From a virus: DNA of 38,738 nucleotides. Every line of letters starts with the position of its first letter. Positions within the stretch are counted from its first letter, which is position 1. Both the position numbers and the translations under genes were made by a program. Under the pieces are notes generated by a model. It was not told the DNA's origin. It made no database searches and saw only the letters and a list, made by a program, of their open reading frames with translations. Location: positions 1-38,738 of IMG/VR virus record IMGVR_UViG_3300048091_000302. One strand, written 5' to 3'. This document shows positions 24,012-32,538 of this stretch, piece after piece.

Positions 24012-24627
24012 GAGGGTACACATCCAGTTCGTCGAGGGTGTAAAGACTCACGCCGCTGTAGCCCCGGACTGATACGTCGATATCCGGGTTGTTCCACGGG
24101 TACACGTCGATATCGTCACCGTCGTAAACGGCGACACCCACGAACGTGTCGAGTCGGGTTTCAAGAATGATGTCGAGGCCGGTCAGGTGCCGGGTGAGGG
24201 GCTTGGCGTCGTCGATGAGCCACACCAGTTCCTGGTACATGGCTTCGGTGATGCCGGAGTCGAGGACGCCGATGCGTAGGGTGAAGGTGCCGGGTGTGCC
24301 GGGTGGGATGGTCTGCCACCATTCAGCGATCTCGATCAGGTAGCCCAGCGGTTCGACAACACGGCGTAAGGCGCCGATGGTGCCCTTGTGGGAGTGCACG
24401 TAATACGCGGCTCTGCACGCGGCACGTTTTGCGGCTTCTGACCATTTGCTGTCCCAGCGATCAACCGAAAACGCCCAGGCCAGATACGGCAGTAAGGGCA
24501 GGGGGCACTGGTCAGGGTTGTAGAGCGTGCGCAACGGAATCGGCACGCGCTGAATTTCTGCCAAGGCCTGCGCGGCTTGGCGTTCCAGTGGTGTCGAGTT
24601 GCCGGGTAGCAGTGGCTGGTAGGTCAT
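24004..24627 (-). CDS. I: Baseplate protein I (gpI)
   Basis: A 207-aa tail protein I (LLPGNSTPLERQAAQALAEIQRVPIPLRTLYNPDQCPLPLLPYLAWAFSVDRWDSKW) with the motif LPYLAWAFSVDRWD typical of the family. The C-terminal repeats of DIDVYPWNN/ELDVYPHG type are short Asp/Tyr repeats. It joins the baseplate wedge to the fibre. The ATG at 24627 overlaps the stop of J, with a GGGG tract about 7-10 nt before it. Confidence 0.94.
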   Translation of the reverse strand: MTYQPLLPGNSTPLERQAAQALAEIQRVPIPLRTLYNPDQCPLPLLPYLAWAFSVDRWDSKWSEAAKRAACRAAYYVHSHKGTIGALRRVVEPLGYLIEIAEWWQTIPPGTPGTFTLRIGVLDSGITEAMYQELVWLIDDAKPLTRHLTGLDIILETRLDTFVGVAVYDGDDIDVYPWNNPDIDVSVRGYSGVSLYTLDELDVYPHG

Positions 24628-25538
24628 CACTCAACCCCCAATGTCAGTTCCACGCTCGTGCAATACGGCGCCTGGTACTTGGTGGCGACGATGTCTTCCC
24701 AGTCTTCCAGCACGACTTTGCGCACGCCCTCGACGTGCAGCGCGGCATGCACGATGGATTCGGAAACCTCCAGTGCGAGGCGTCGGCGCTGATGTACAAA
24801 CTGGAGCAACTGGGCTTCGGCCGCTGCGAGAACCAATTCGGTTTCAGGTCCATTGCTCAAAGGGTAGATCCGCGCCTTGATCTGGTAGTTGATGATCTCG
24901 GCGCCCTGGACGGTGAGGCGATCCGCGACGGGGCGGCGGTCGTCATCGCTGAGGTAGGTTTTGACTTTGTCGAGCAGAGCCGGGGACGCTGTTCCATCGC
25001 CCAGCACGGATTGCACGGTGACCACGGCTTCGGCCGGCGCCGGGCTTTCGGCGGTGGCGTCGGCAACCTGTCCGTCAGCGGACCGGGCATGAAAGATGTA
25101 GCTGTTGCGCGGGCCGGCGGTGCTGAGGCCTTCCCATGCCATTTGCGCGCGTTCGCGCAAGCTGTCGTCGCTTTCCATCAGCTTGGGGAGGGGCGGCACG
25201 GCAGCTGGGTTTGCAGCTTGAATGACCAGCCGCTTCACGTTGAAGTTAGCGGCGAGTTGTTCGAGGTCTGTGCCCTTGGCCAGGGCGAGCATATTGGCAA
25301 CGGATGCTTCATTGACCCGCTGACGCCAGACGGTTTCCCGGTAGGCGTTTTCCTCGAGTAATTTGGTCAGCGGCTCCGATTCCATGTTGAGCCGGGCGGC
25401 GATCTCGGGTTGTTCTTCGATCGGCCAGAGGCTGACGGCGTAGGCCTTGCGCTCGGCGAGGATTTGTTCGTAATCGATCTGTTCGACGATTTGCGGCGCC
25501 GGCAGTTGACCAAGGTCGATGGCGACAAAAGTATTCAT
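24627..25538 (-). CDS. J: Baseplate wedge protein J (gpJ)
   Basis: A 303-aa J-family protein, the same length as P2 J (302). The start MNTFVAIDLGQLPAPQIVEQIDYEQILAERKAYAVSLWP and the motif RETVWRQRVNEASVANMLALAKGTDLEQLAANFNVKRL are characteristic. It forms baseplate wedges with W and I. Its start overlaps W by 4 nt and its stop overlaps I. Confidence 0.95.
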   Translation of the reverse strand: MNTFVAIDLGQLPAPQIVEQIDYEQILAERKAYAVSLWPIEEQPEIAARLNMESEPLTKLLEENAYRETVWRQRVNEASVANMLALAKGTDLEQLAANFNVKRLVIQAANPAAVPPLPKLMESDDSLRERAQMAWEGLSTAGPRNSYIFHARSADGQVADATAESPAPAEAVVTVQSVLGDGTASPALLDKVKTYLSDDDRRPVADRLTVQGAEIINYQIKARIYPLSNGPETELVLAAAEAQLLQFVHQRRRLALEVSESIVHAALHVEGVRKVVLEDWEDIVATKYQAPYCTSVELTLGVE

Positions 25539-25879
25539 ACGCTGCCCCCCAGTTGCAGAGGCACGCTCAGGCTCAGCGGCTGATTGTTATCGACGATGGT
25601 GCCTTCGAACTCCAGCGACGCCTGGCCCTGAAGGTTCGCGCCGATGAACTGGATACGGCTGAGGCTGATGCGGGTTTCCCAACGCATTAGGGCCATGACG
25701 GTGGCGGCGTACAACTGCAATCGGGTGAAGTCGTTGAACGGCTGATCCACCAGCTCGGGGAGCAGGCTGCCGTATTCGCGGCGCATGACGCGGGTGCCGA
25801 TGCGGGTGGTCAGGATGTCGGTGATGGACTGGGCGATGTGTTCGACAAGGCCGAGGGCTGCGCCGGTTTCTCGGTTCAT
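25535..25879 (-). CDS. W: Baseplate wedge protein W (gpW, gp25-like)
   Basis: A 114-aa gp25-like protein with IAQSITDILTTRIGTRVMRREYGSLLPELVDQPFND, the conserved EPR-like lysozyme-fold motif region of T4 gp25 relatives. It nucleates sheath assembly in the baseplate. The start overlaps V by 4 nt (ATGA). P2 W is 115 aa. Confidence 0.95.
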   Translation of the reverse strand: MNRETGAALGLVEHIAQSITDILTTRIGTRVMRREYGSLLPELVDQPFNDFTRLQLYAATVMALMRWETRISLSRIQFIGANLQGQASLEFEGTIVDNNQPLSLSVPLQLGGSV

Positions 25880-26448
25880 TCCGGTTTTCCCGTTTTCGCG
25901 TTGCCGGGCATTACGTTGCCGTGCGGGTGGTTGACCAGGCTGATGTTGGCCGCGATCACGTCCAAGGACACGGTAACTTTGCCGGTGACGTTCTGGTTGC
26001 CTGTCTGGGTGTAGTCGCCTTCGTGGGTGATCGGGCCAACGATGTGGATGCCGCCGGTGCTGGTCAGGTTGGTGGTGCCTCCTTTGGCTATTGTGGCGTT
26101 GAGGTGGTGTGCGAGGCTGTCGTATTCGATAACGGTGCCGTCGCGGTACGTGATGCGGTGAAGACCTTCGCGGTCGCCGTTTGCAGGGATGCGATCGCTA
26201 AACAGACCGGTCAGGACGATGCCGTTGCCGAGCAGGCCGGAGGGACTGAAGAGGATGACTTGCTCGCCTTTGGTTGGTGGATTCCACGCACGGTCGGCAC
26301 CGGCGCGGGTGGCGATCCATGGAAGCCAAGCGGTAGCGAGTGATCCTGTTTTGACTTGCACGCGCGGGGGCTCCATCTGGATGTCGATGATAGTGCCCAG
26401 GCGGATGAGGTTTTCGACGAGTCGGGAGAGGGTGATTAAGTTATTCAT
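25876..26448 (-). CDS. V: Baseplate spike protein V (gpV)
   Basis: A 190-aa spike. An OB-fold-like N-terminal part (NLIRLGTIIDIQMEPPRVQVKTGSLATAWLPWIATRAG) is followed by a beta-helical needle. The tip carries HPHG near the end (NISLVNHPHGNVMPGN), consistent with the HxH metal-binding apex of P2 V. It pierces the outer membrane. The start at 26448 (MNNLI) fits the family, and 26454 (MDMNNLI) is equally open. The ribosome site is poor in either case. It is the first gene of its operon. Confidence 0.93.
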   Translation of the reverse strand: MNNLITLSRLVENLIRLGTIIDIQMEPPRVQVKTGSLATAWLPWIATRAGADRAWNPPTKGEQVILFSPSGLLGNGIVLTGLFSDRIPANGDREGLHRITYRDGTVIEYDSLAHHLNATIAKGGTTNLTSTGGIHIVGPITHEGDYTQTGNQNVTGKVTVSLDVIAANISLVNHPHGNVMPGNAKTGKPE

Positions 26449-26495
26449 GTCCATGATTATTATTTTTTTTGGGGCTCTAGGTAGCCTCGGAGAAT

Positions 26496-26514
26496 TGTAA
26501 AGGGCATAGTTACA
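26496..26514 (-). promoter_or_regulatory. Late-promoter activator box upstream of V
   Basis: TGT (26496-26498) and ACA (26512-26514) with 13 nt between, extendable to TGTA-N11-TACA. It lies 48 nt before the V start, closer than the boxes of FI and O. The rest of the gap 26449-26658 is AT-rich and holds the divergent start region of the cargo gene, with no other feature seen. Confidence 0.58.
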
Positions 26515-26658
26515 TCTCCAGGCTGGAGCGTGTCGCAGGGAGCGGTTTCTAATTAAATTGTTAAGATCAAGTGTGGTTTAGGGGGATAAGAAATTTTTCG
26601 TTTATGAACGGGCAGTTACACAACTGTCTCTGTGTTTTTAACTTGTCAATGGTATTAA

Positions 26659-28032
26659 ATGGTGTTGTCGGTGAAAGGGAATTTGACTTTTCGTGGCGGT
26701 GAACCTTCCTGGGCGAATGCTTGTGTGGGTGACAACGGGTCTCCTGATTTTTTTTACTATGCTAAAGGTTATTCTTCTGCGGCTAATTTGCTGATAAGGG
26801 CAGCGCTGAGTGACTACTCTTCGAAGTATCCAGTGGATTTGTTTGTATACCCAATTTGTTTTAATATGCGACATTCAGTTGAATTGCGTCTAAAGGGGGC
26901 GTTCGAAGCGCTTGAGAAAATATCAGAACACAGGCATCCATTGCCTTTCTTTAGTTTAAAAGGATCACACGACATAGGGAGAATTTGGTGTTATATAAAG
27001 CAGGAGTCTATAAGGTTAGATGAGCGCTTTGTTTTTTTTACCTCATTTCTTGATCGCTATATTCTTGATATTGCAGCCGTGGATGCGACAGGGCAAACGT
27101 TTAGGTATCCGAATGACAGTGATAATGTAAAGCATCTCGTTGAGGTCGATACTATAAATGTTGGAGTGCTTTTTAGGCGATTTAATGCTCTGGAGAAGTT
27201 GCTGGATAATTTTGAATCATTTTGTTGTGAGATTGTTTCTGAATATGATTTAAAAACATATACAACAAATCTCTCTAGATCCCAGCTATTTGAAATTGCT
27301 GACTTGATTCCTCCTGAATCGGAATGGGGGTCTCAGCAGTTCAAAGATCTAAAAAATGAGTTGAAGGCTAAGTATGGTATTGGGAGCAAGGAGTTTGGCG
27401 ATGCACTCTGCAAAATAAAAGGTCACTATGGCGCAGCACCTGCGCTGGAGCCCCCACCGTTGAAATTTTTAACGGTAGATGTTCTGTTTTGTTTTTTTGA
27501 TGCGTGGTGCGACCTTAATGATGTTGAATTATTAAGAAATAGGCCGAAAATCGAAACAATTGATTTTTCTGATGATTCCCAAGTGATCAGCGGTTTTGAG
27601 AGAATTCGAGAGCGTGGGTTGAAAGAGGTTGAGGTTTGGCCAGTAATAAAAGAAAAAATTAATATTAACCAAGTTGCTGAGCTAAAGGCGTTATTTGGGT
27701 CGTGTGACTCTCAATATTCGGAGGTTTATGTTCATTGTGTTGAGGTTGAAAAGGAAAAGTTTGCTGCTTGTGCGGATGTTTCAAAAATAATTAAGCATGA
27801 GGTTCTTCGTCTTCTTCGAAATGGTCAGGCGTTTGACTACGTTTTAAAAGTCTTATACCTCATTGGTCATCACAAAATTGCAGAGCTGATAGTCGAACGT
27901 TACAAGGTAGGTGATTGTTTTGAGTGGTTAGATGCCGCTAGGAACAGGCGGCTATTTGTTGAACCCTATCGTAGGGTGTTTAGCCAAACTCTTGATGCAT
28001 TTGTTGATGATCATGAGGCAGGAGTGGAGTAG
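26659..28032 (+). CDS. AT-rich cargo protein of unknown function inserted between S and V
   Basis: A 457-aa protein on the strand opposite to the flanking tail genes, in visibly AT-rich DNA. It has no membrane segment or signal peptide. Around residues 60-85, VYPICFNMRHSVELRLKGAFEALEKI resembles the helical opening of HEPN-like proteins, but I see no R-X4-6-H catalytic motif, so this is only a resemblance. The ATG at 26659 has a weak ribosome site. Placement in the gap between two late operons, with own orientation, is typical of a moron expressed in the lysogen. A defence role is possible and unproven. Confidence 0.78.
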   Translation: MVLSVKGNLTFRGGEPSWANACVGDNGSPDFFYYAKGYSSAANLLIRAALSDYSSKYPVDLFVYPICFNMRHSVELRLKGAFEALEKISEHRHPLPFFSLKGSHDIGRIWCYIKQESIRLDERFVFFTSFLDRYILDIAAVDATGQTFRYPNDSDNVKHLVEVDTINVGVLFRRFNALEKLLDNFESFCCEIVSEYDLKTYTTNLSRSQLFEIADLIPPESEWGSQQFKDLKNELKAKYGIGSKEFGDALCKIKGHYGAAPALEPPPLKFLTVDVLFCFFDAWCDLNDVELLRNRPKIETIDFSDDSQVISGFERIRERGLKEVEVWPVIKEKININQVAELKALFGSCDSQYSEVYVHCVEVEKEKFAACADVSKIIKHEVLRLLRNGQAFDYVLKVLYLIGHHKIAELIVERYKVGDCFEWLDAARNRRLFVEPYRRVFSQTLDAFVDDHEAGVE

Positions 28033-28072
28033 CCTTGTTTGTCGTATTGTAGGGCTTGGCGAGGGGCTGGTT

Positions 28073-28534
28073 CTACGTTGCTAGTAGGCTCCCCAGTAAT
28101 TTATCTCTTATAAGGTTTTGCTCGATTTTTGTTAGACCTAATAATTGTCTGGTTCTATATTGAGTAAGGGGTGCCTTGCGTGTTGTACGGTCTTTGAGTC
28201 CGAATTGATGAACTTTGCCAATTCGGGCTGTCCGACCGGTAAGTCCGATACAGATAGTGTTCACGTCGCAGTGCAATTTGAGAAGCTTGGCTGTGCGAAG
28301 CGTCTGAAACATTTTAAGTTTTCGCTTCACTCGCCCCTCTTTACCGCGTAGGCGGCGGTATTTTCTCGGAGGGTACTTACTGCCGTCGGGGTTCTGTTGA
28401 ACAGTGATCCTTTTCTGTTGGCTTCTCCGCAGTGCGTGTCCAATGTTACGAGTCAGCTTGTTGCGCGATGCTGGCTCAAGCTGCCCAAGCAATCCCGCCG
28501 CCCAGTCTTCCAGCGTTTCCAGTCGGTTGGTCAT
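28073..28534 (-). CDS. S: Tail completion protein S (gpS)
   Basis: A 153-aa phage virion morphogenesis protein (MTNRLETLEDWAAGLLGQLEPASRNKLTRNIGHALRRSQQKRI...GKVHQFGLKDR). The motif VHQFG is a family marker, and P2 S is 150 aa. It completes tails together with R. The start at 28534 overlaps the R stop (ATGA); a longer frame to 28549 lies inside R. It converges with the inserted cargo gene 40 nt away. Confidence 0.93.
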   Translation of the reverse strand: MTNRLETLEDWAAGLLGQLEPASRNKLTRNIGHALRRSQQKRITVQQNPDGSKYPPRKYRRLRGKEGRVKRKLKMFQTLRTAKLLKLHCDVNTICIGLTGRTARIGKVHQFGLKDRTTRKAPLTQYRTRQLLGLTKIEQNLIRDKLLGSLLAT

Positions 28535-29007
28535 TGCGGTAGTACCCACTCGCTACCAGTGCTCTGTGCGCCAGGTATCCAGTTCGGACCTAGGACGTCA
28601 GCAGTCCGTTGTGGTTCTCCGGGATGGCATACGGTGGTGTTGCCCAAATCGTCCTTGCCCACCACTACTCGTTCGGTCAGGGGCAGCGTTAGGCTCATAT
28701 CGACTTTGCTGTTGTCGAGGATGTCGGCCTCGAACTGGATGCCGTCCGAGGCTTTGCTCAGGTTCTCCAGCAGTTCGGACTGGTGGACGCTCAACCAACC
28801 GAGCACCGGCAACATGACACTGTCGGGATGGCCAGCGAAGTCGGTAAAGATGACCTGCAGGTCGAAGCTGTACTCGAACGAGAGCGTGTGCGCGGCGGTA
28901 CAGCGAATCCTGCCGTTGTCGATGAAGATCAAAAGCCGGTCAGGGTTGTGCTTCAGCTCACTGACGGTGGCGAGCAAATGAGCACGCAGGTTATCAGGTT
29001 TGTTCAT
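28531..29007 (-). CDS. R: Tail completion protein R (gpR)
   Basis: A 158-aa R-family protein (MNKPDNLRAHLLATVSELKHNPDRLLIFIDNGRIRCT...SFEYSFDLQVIFTDFAGHPD), similar to P2 R (155 aa). It begins only 9 nt after the stop of X. In P2 the holin, endolysin and spanin genes lie at exactly this junction, and none is present here. Its N-terminus is complete, so this is not a visible broken junction. Confidence 0.93.
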   Translation of the reverse strand: MNKPDNLRAHLLATVSELKHNPDRLLIFIDNGRIRCTAAHTLSFEYSFDLQVIFTDFAGHPDSVMLPVLGWLSVHQSELLENLSKASDGIQFEADILDNSKVDMSLTLPLTERVVVGKDDLGNTTVCHPGEPQRTADVLGPNWIPGAQSTGSEWVLPQ

Positions 29008-29016
29008 TGTTGGTTC

Positions 29017-29229
29017 TCAGTCCCATAGGCTCACTATCTGCCGTCGCGGGGCGGCGGCTTGGGCTTCGGGCATTTGCACCACAAGGCCTTGCGGCAAGGT
29101 CGGGCCGTGGTCGGCGAGTCCGGGGTTGGCGTCGAGCACTGCTTCGGTCACGCCGGCGGTGCGGCCATAGTGACGCCAGCACAGGGCATCGACGGTGTCG
29201 TTCTGCTGGGCGCGGATGCTGATGGCCAT
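29017..29229 (-). CDS. X: Tail protein X (gpX)
   Basis: A 70-aa LysM-like tail protein (MAISIRAQQNDTVDALCWRHYGRTAGVTEAVLDANPGLADHGPTLPQGLVVQMP). P2 X is 67 aa. The motif DTVDALCWRHYG is diagnostic. The start at 29229 overlaps the stop of L (TGATG); an open extension upstream belongs to L's shadow. It ends 9 nt before R. Confidence 0.95.
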   Translation of the reverse strand: MAISIRAQQNDTVDALCWRHYGRTAGVTEAVLDANPGLADHGPTLPQGLVVQMPEAQAAAPRRQIVSLWD

Positions 29230-29699
29230 CAGATCAACTCCACGGTGGTACGGCCGAGGCCGAGAAAGTCGCGCACAGCCCAACGTTGGTCGCGGCGCAA
29301 TTCGTCGATGCTCGGGGTCAGTTCGTCGGCGTTCTGGTTGCCGCTGTTGGTGCTGTCGTAGGAGCGGTAACGCTCGCAGATCTCCGCGCCGGTCGCGGCG
29401 TAGATCGCCCGTTGATAGAGGTGAACGAGTTCAGATTTGTCCTCGATTTGTTCGGCTGGTACGTCCGTGAGGGTGGCATAGCCTTCGGCCTGTTTGGCGC
29501 GGCGCCATTTGGCGAACTCACGGTTCACGCTGATGGCCGCAGCGATGGTCGCGGTTTCCAGTCGGATAGGCGTGACGCTGGAGTCGATACGCAAAGTGCC
29601 GCGCACGTCGTCGAGGTTGATCGACGGCCAGAAGGGGTCGGTGTTGATGTGGCCGCTGGTGGCCGGATTACCGCTGCTGCCCGCTACGAATCCGCTCAT
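29229..29699 (-). CDS. L: Head completion protein L (gpL)
   Basis: A 156-aa head completion/stabilisation protein (DPFWPSINLDDVRGTLRIDSSVTPIRLETATIAAAISVNREFAKWR...DEIRRDQRWAVRDFLGLGRTTVELI-type C-terminus). It seals the packaged head before the tail joins. P2 L is 169 aa. The gap of 104 bp to M holds no gene or clear promoter. Confidence 0.93.
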   Translation of the reverse strand: MSGFVAGSSGNPATSGHINTDPFWPSINLDDVRGTLRIDSSVTPIRLETATIAAAISVNREFAKWRRAKQAEGYATLTDVPAEQIEDKSELVHLYQRAIYAATGAEICERYRSYDSTNSGNQNADELTPSIDELRRDQRWAVRDFLGLGRTTVELI

Positions 29700-29803
29700 G
29701 AATCTGCGCTCTGTTGTAGGTCGCCGGTGGTCGAGGCTTCACGTACAGGACGAGTGTACTGGCCGATCCGCCCCGAGCCGGCGGGGTGCGTGGGGACGCT
29801 CGG

Positions 29804-30502
29804 TTAGCTGCCGGTGGCAGCGAGTTTGTTGAGCAGGCGTTCGGCCCGCTCCAGATCTTTTTTGCCACCGCAGGCGTCGTGCAGGTCGATGGCTTTTTTC
29901 AGCAGGTCGATACCGGCTTGCACCTGACCAGGTTTGCCGGGCTTTTCGTCGGTGATGCCTTGCAGCGTTACGCGTCCCATGGCTAGAAACAGCTTGGCGC
30001 GTGCCTGATCGGGCATGTCCTCGGCGTCGGTAAGTTCAGCGGTGCGTTGCAGAATCGCCAGCCCAAACGGTTCGCCGACTTTCAGCGCCTTGAGCGCGAC
30101 GGTGGCGATTTCTTCCGCGACCAGGCAGCCGGTGGTGCGCTCGAACCGGTCGGGCATGATCAGTTTGTGTTTGAGCACGTAGTCGGCAATGTCGAGGGCA
30201 CCGCTGAAGTCTTCGGCGTCGATGCGCCAGACCATGATGGTGGTCAGCACTTCATCTTGTGCGCCTTTGCCGCCCTCGAGCACGCCTTGCACGTAGGGGA
30301 TGTAATCGGGCAGCAACTGACGCTTGAGTTCGGCTTTGCCCTGGTTGGATTGCACCTGTTTCAGGCGCAGACGGTCTTGCAGCAGTTGATTGAGCTGATG
30401 TTCGTAGGCCGTGGCGCCGGCCATGGTTTGAGTGGGATTGGCCGCTGCCGCTTCGATGGCGGCACTGACACGAACAAAATGGCGACGGCAGGGGTTGGTC
30501 AT
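29804..30502 (-). CDS. M: Terminase small subunit (gpM)
   Basis: A 232-aa terminase endonuclease subunit (TNPCRRHFVRVSAAIEAAAANPTQTMAGATAYEHQLNQLLQDRLRLKQVQS...LLPDYIPYVQGVLEGGKGAQDEVLTTIMVWRID). In P2, M with P cuts cos. The C-terminal helical repeats (QVQAGIDLLKKAIDLHDACGGKKDLERAERLL) are typical. It lies between N and L as expected. Confidence 0.94.
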   Translation of the reverse strand: MTNPCRRHFVRVSAAIEAAAANPTQTMAGATAYEHQLNQLLQDRLRLKQVQSNQGKAELKRQLLPDYIPYVQGVLEGGKGAQDEVLTTIMVWRIDAEDFSGALDIADYVLKHKLIMPDRFERTTGCLVAEEIATVALKALKVGEPFGLAILQRTAELTDAEDMPDQARAKLFLAMGRVTLQGITDEKPGKPGQVQAGIDLLKKAIDLHDACGGKKDLERAERLLNKLAATGS

Positions 30503-30512
30503 GGTGTCCGCC

Positions 30513-31520
30513 TCAGCTCAGAGTGATATTTTCAGCCATGGCTGCACAGCCAAGGTCTTCGATCACGTAGCTTTCGTTAACCGATTCGAAGTTTTCGATG
30601 CGGTCGCGTTTAGCGTTGTCGACGACGGTGCGGCGTCGGGTACCTTCCTGCCAGTAGATCGACAGGTTATCGAGGCGAGTGACCAGCAGGCCGTTGGCCG
30701 GGAAGTGCGGTACGCGCACAGCCGGCAGATTGCCCAATCGCTTTTGGCTGGTGACGATGTCAGCAGCGAGCATTTCGGTCGGCGCTTGGGTTTTGTTGAT
30801 GATCGGGAAGTATTTGTCGGCCAACAGCTGACGGCCGCAGATGACCACCAGATCGGTGTCTTCCTGATACCAGGGGTCGATGAACTCGTTGACCATGCTG
30901 ACAACCAGCGCGTCGATATTTTCGAAGTCCTTGCCGGCGCCGATTTCGATCTTGCCACTGCCAGCCACAACTTCGGCCATGACGCGGGCTTCGTTCTCTA
31001 GGCGCATTTTTTGCAGCCAACCGACGTTGACGTCCTGCAACAGCGGGTTGGTTGCCGGGTTTGAGGTGGCGGCGCGGCTGGTGCCGTTCCAGCCGATCAT
31101 GATCCGGTTGAGCGCCTGAACTTTGATGATCGCGTCACGGATGCGCGCCTGAAAGTCTTTGAACTTCGCCCACTGATCCAGCTTTTGGTAACGCAGTCCG
31201 GTGTCAAAGTTGGTTTGGGTGCAGGTGTACCCGCGGTTGTCCAGGCTGCTCGGGTCACGGGGTTCGCGATCCTTCACGGTAGTGTCGGTGGTGCTGGCAA
31301 TAGTGCCGTCGATACCGATGCCGATCTTCTCGCCAGACTGCTCAGATACGCCGTAGATGTTGATCGAGGTGAGGAACGCGCTTGACTCCTGAATGCGGGT
31401 TTCGAGCGTTTGGGCAACGCTCGGTGCAGCGGTGAATTTGGTGGTGACGTCGCTCACGCCGTGCAGTTGGGCGAGCTGTTGCAGGTACGCGTTAAAGAGA
31501 ACGCGTGTGTCGTTGCGCAT
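30513..31520 (-). CDS. N: Major capsid protein precursor (gpN)
   Basis: A 335-aa protein of the HK97-fold P2 N family (357 aa in P2). MRNDTRVLFNAYLQQLAQLHGVSDVTTKFTAAPSVAQTLETRIQESSAFL at the start is diagnostic. Residues about 1-31 should be removed by the O protease on maturation, by analogy with P2. It is cotranscribed with O (32-nt gap) and M (10-nt gap). Confidence 0.96.
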   Translation of the reverse strand: MRNDTRVLFNAYLQQLAQLHGVSDVTTKFTAAPSVAQTLETRIQESSAFLTSINIYGVSEQSGEKIGIGIDGTIASTTDTTVKDREPRDPSSLDNRGYTCTQTNFDTGLRYQKLDQWAKFKDFQARIRDAIIKVQALNRIMIGWNGTSRAATSNPATNPLLQDVNVGWLQKMRLENEARVMAEVVAGSGKIEIGAGKDFENIDALVVSMVNEFIDPWYQEDTDLVVICGRQLLADKYFPIINKTQAPTEMLAADIVTSQKRLGNLPAVRVPHFPANGLLVTRLDNLSIYWQEGTRRRTVVDNAKRDRIENFESVNESYVIEDLGCAAMAENITLS

Positions 31521-31552
31521 GATGGTCGTCCTTGGTTATGCGGGGCTGACTT

Positions 31553-32383
31553 TCAGCAGTCAGTCACTACCGAGTTGTCGCCGCCGGTTGCCGGAGGGCG
31601 CGTCTTCTGGTTGGGATCCTGGGTGGTGGAAAGTTGGGTTTTCAGTTCGGTGAAGTCTTTGCTCAGTTGATCCAGTCGGGTCTGCAGGTTTGTCGAAAAC
31701 TTCTTCTCGGCTGCCATTTGGGCGGGCAAATCCTTGACGTGTTCGGCGACGGTTTCGACTGCTTGGCTGATTTGAGTGAACTCGTTGTCATCCTTGCTCT
31801 GCTTGCCGCCGAGCAGGTTTCTCACCGTGCTGAGTAGGTGAGCGCCGATGCTCGGTTTTTCTTCGAATTCCTCGAACGTCAGCTCTGTTTCCAGCGCCTC
31901 GGTGAACATCGAAGTCGCGGAGTAGTGGCGATCCTTGAACGGGCTGACGTCCGGTTTCTGGGCCGAGAACGACAAAACATCGGTGCCAAGGCTGGCGGGT
32001 GAATCGGTCACGCCGAGACCCACGATGTACGCCTCACCGGTATCGGCGAAGCTGTCGTCGATTTCGATTGAGGTGTAGATCTTCTGTTTTGCTTTGTTCA
32101 TGGCGATCAGGTCAGCCGTCGGCTCGACCTGGGCGAACAGGGCCAGTTTCTTTTGTCCGTTGATGTCCACTTCCTCGGTTCTCACCGCCAGAACATCGCC
32201 GTAGGCCTTGAATGGGCTATCGGGTAGCAAGCTGCGGAAATGCTCTAGCCAGATCCGTGCGCCGTAAGTGGATGGGTTGAAGTTCTTCGCCGCCTGTTCC
32301 AGCCAGTTGCGTTTGATGGTGCGCTTGTCCGAGGTAGCGCCCTCGACGGCGACGCGGAACCAGTTGCTGCGGAATTTCTTCAT
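31553..32383 (-). CDS. O: Capsid scaffold and maturation protease (gpO)
   Basis: A 276-aa GPO-family protein. The N-terminal serine protease shows D19, H48 (IWLEHFRS) and S105 (YTSIEI), matching the D/H/S triad known for P2 O. The C-terminal half is a coiled-coil scaffold (AAEKKFSTNLQTRLDQLSKDFTELKTQL). It directs procapsid assembly with N and then cleaves N, Q and itself. It is the first gene of the O-S operon. Confidence 0.95.
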   Translation of the reverse strand: MKKFRSNWFRVAVEGATSDKRTIKRNWLEQAAKNFNPSTYGARIWLEHFRSLLPDSPFKAYGDVLAVRTEEVDINGQKKLALFAQVEPTADLIAMNKAKQKIYTSIEIDDSFADTGEAYIVGLGVTDSPASLGTDVLSFSAQKPDVSPFKDRHYSATSMFTEALETELTFEEFEEKPSIGAHLLSTVRNLLGGKQSKDDNEFTQISQAVETVAEHVKDLPAQMAAEKKFSTNLQTRLDQLSKDFTELKTQLSTTQDPNQKTRPPATGGDNSVVTDC

Positions 32384-32472
32384 GCCGTGAAGTCCTCAAT
32401 TGTGTGGGCGCTGAATGCCTGCGATGAGAGGCATGGTCGTGACGCGCGCGAGTTGCGGCAATGAGGCGGGAC

Positions 32473-32491
32473 TGTAGGGAAGGGCGGTACA
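32473..32491. promoter_or_regulatory. Late-promoter activator box between O and P
   Basis: TGT (32473-32475) and ACA (32489-32491) with 13 nt between, extendable to TGTA-N11-TACA, in the divergent O/P intergenic gap. The distance to the O start (about 90 nt) fits an activator site for O. A single palindromic site might serve P as well. No second box was found in this gap. Confidence 0.6.
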
Positions 32492-32538
32492 AGAGGCGGC
32501 GCTATTGAGTCCTCGGCATGGGCGGCAGCATCGCGGCC

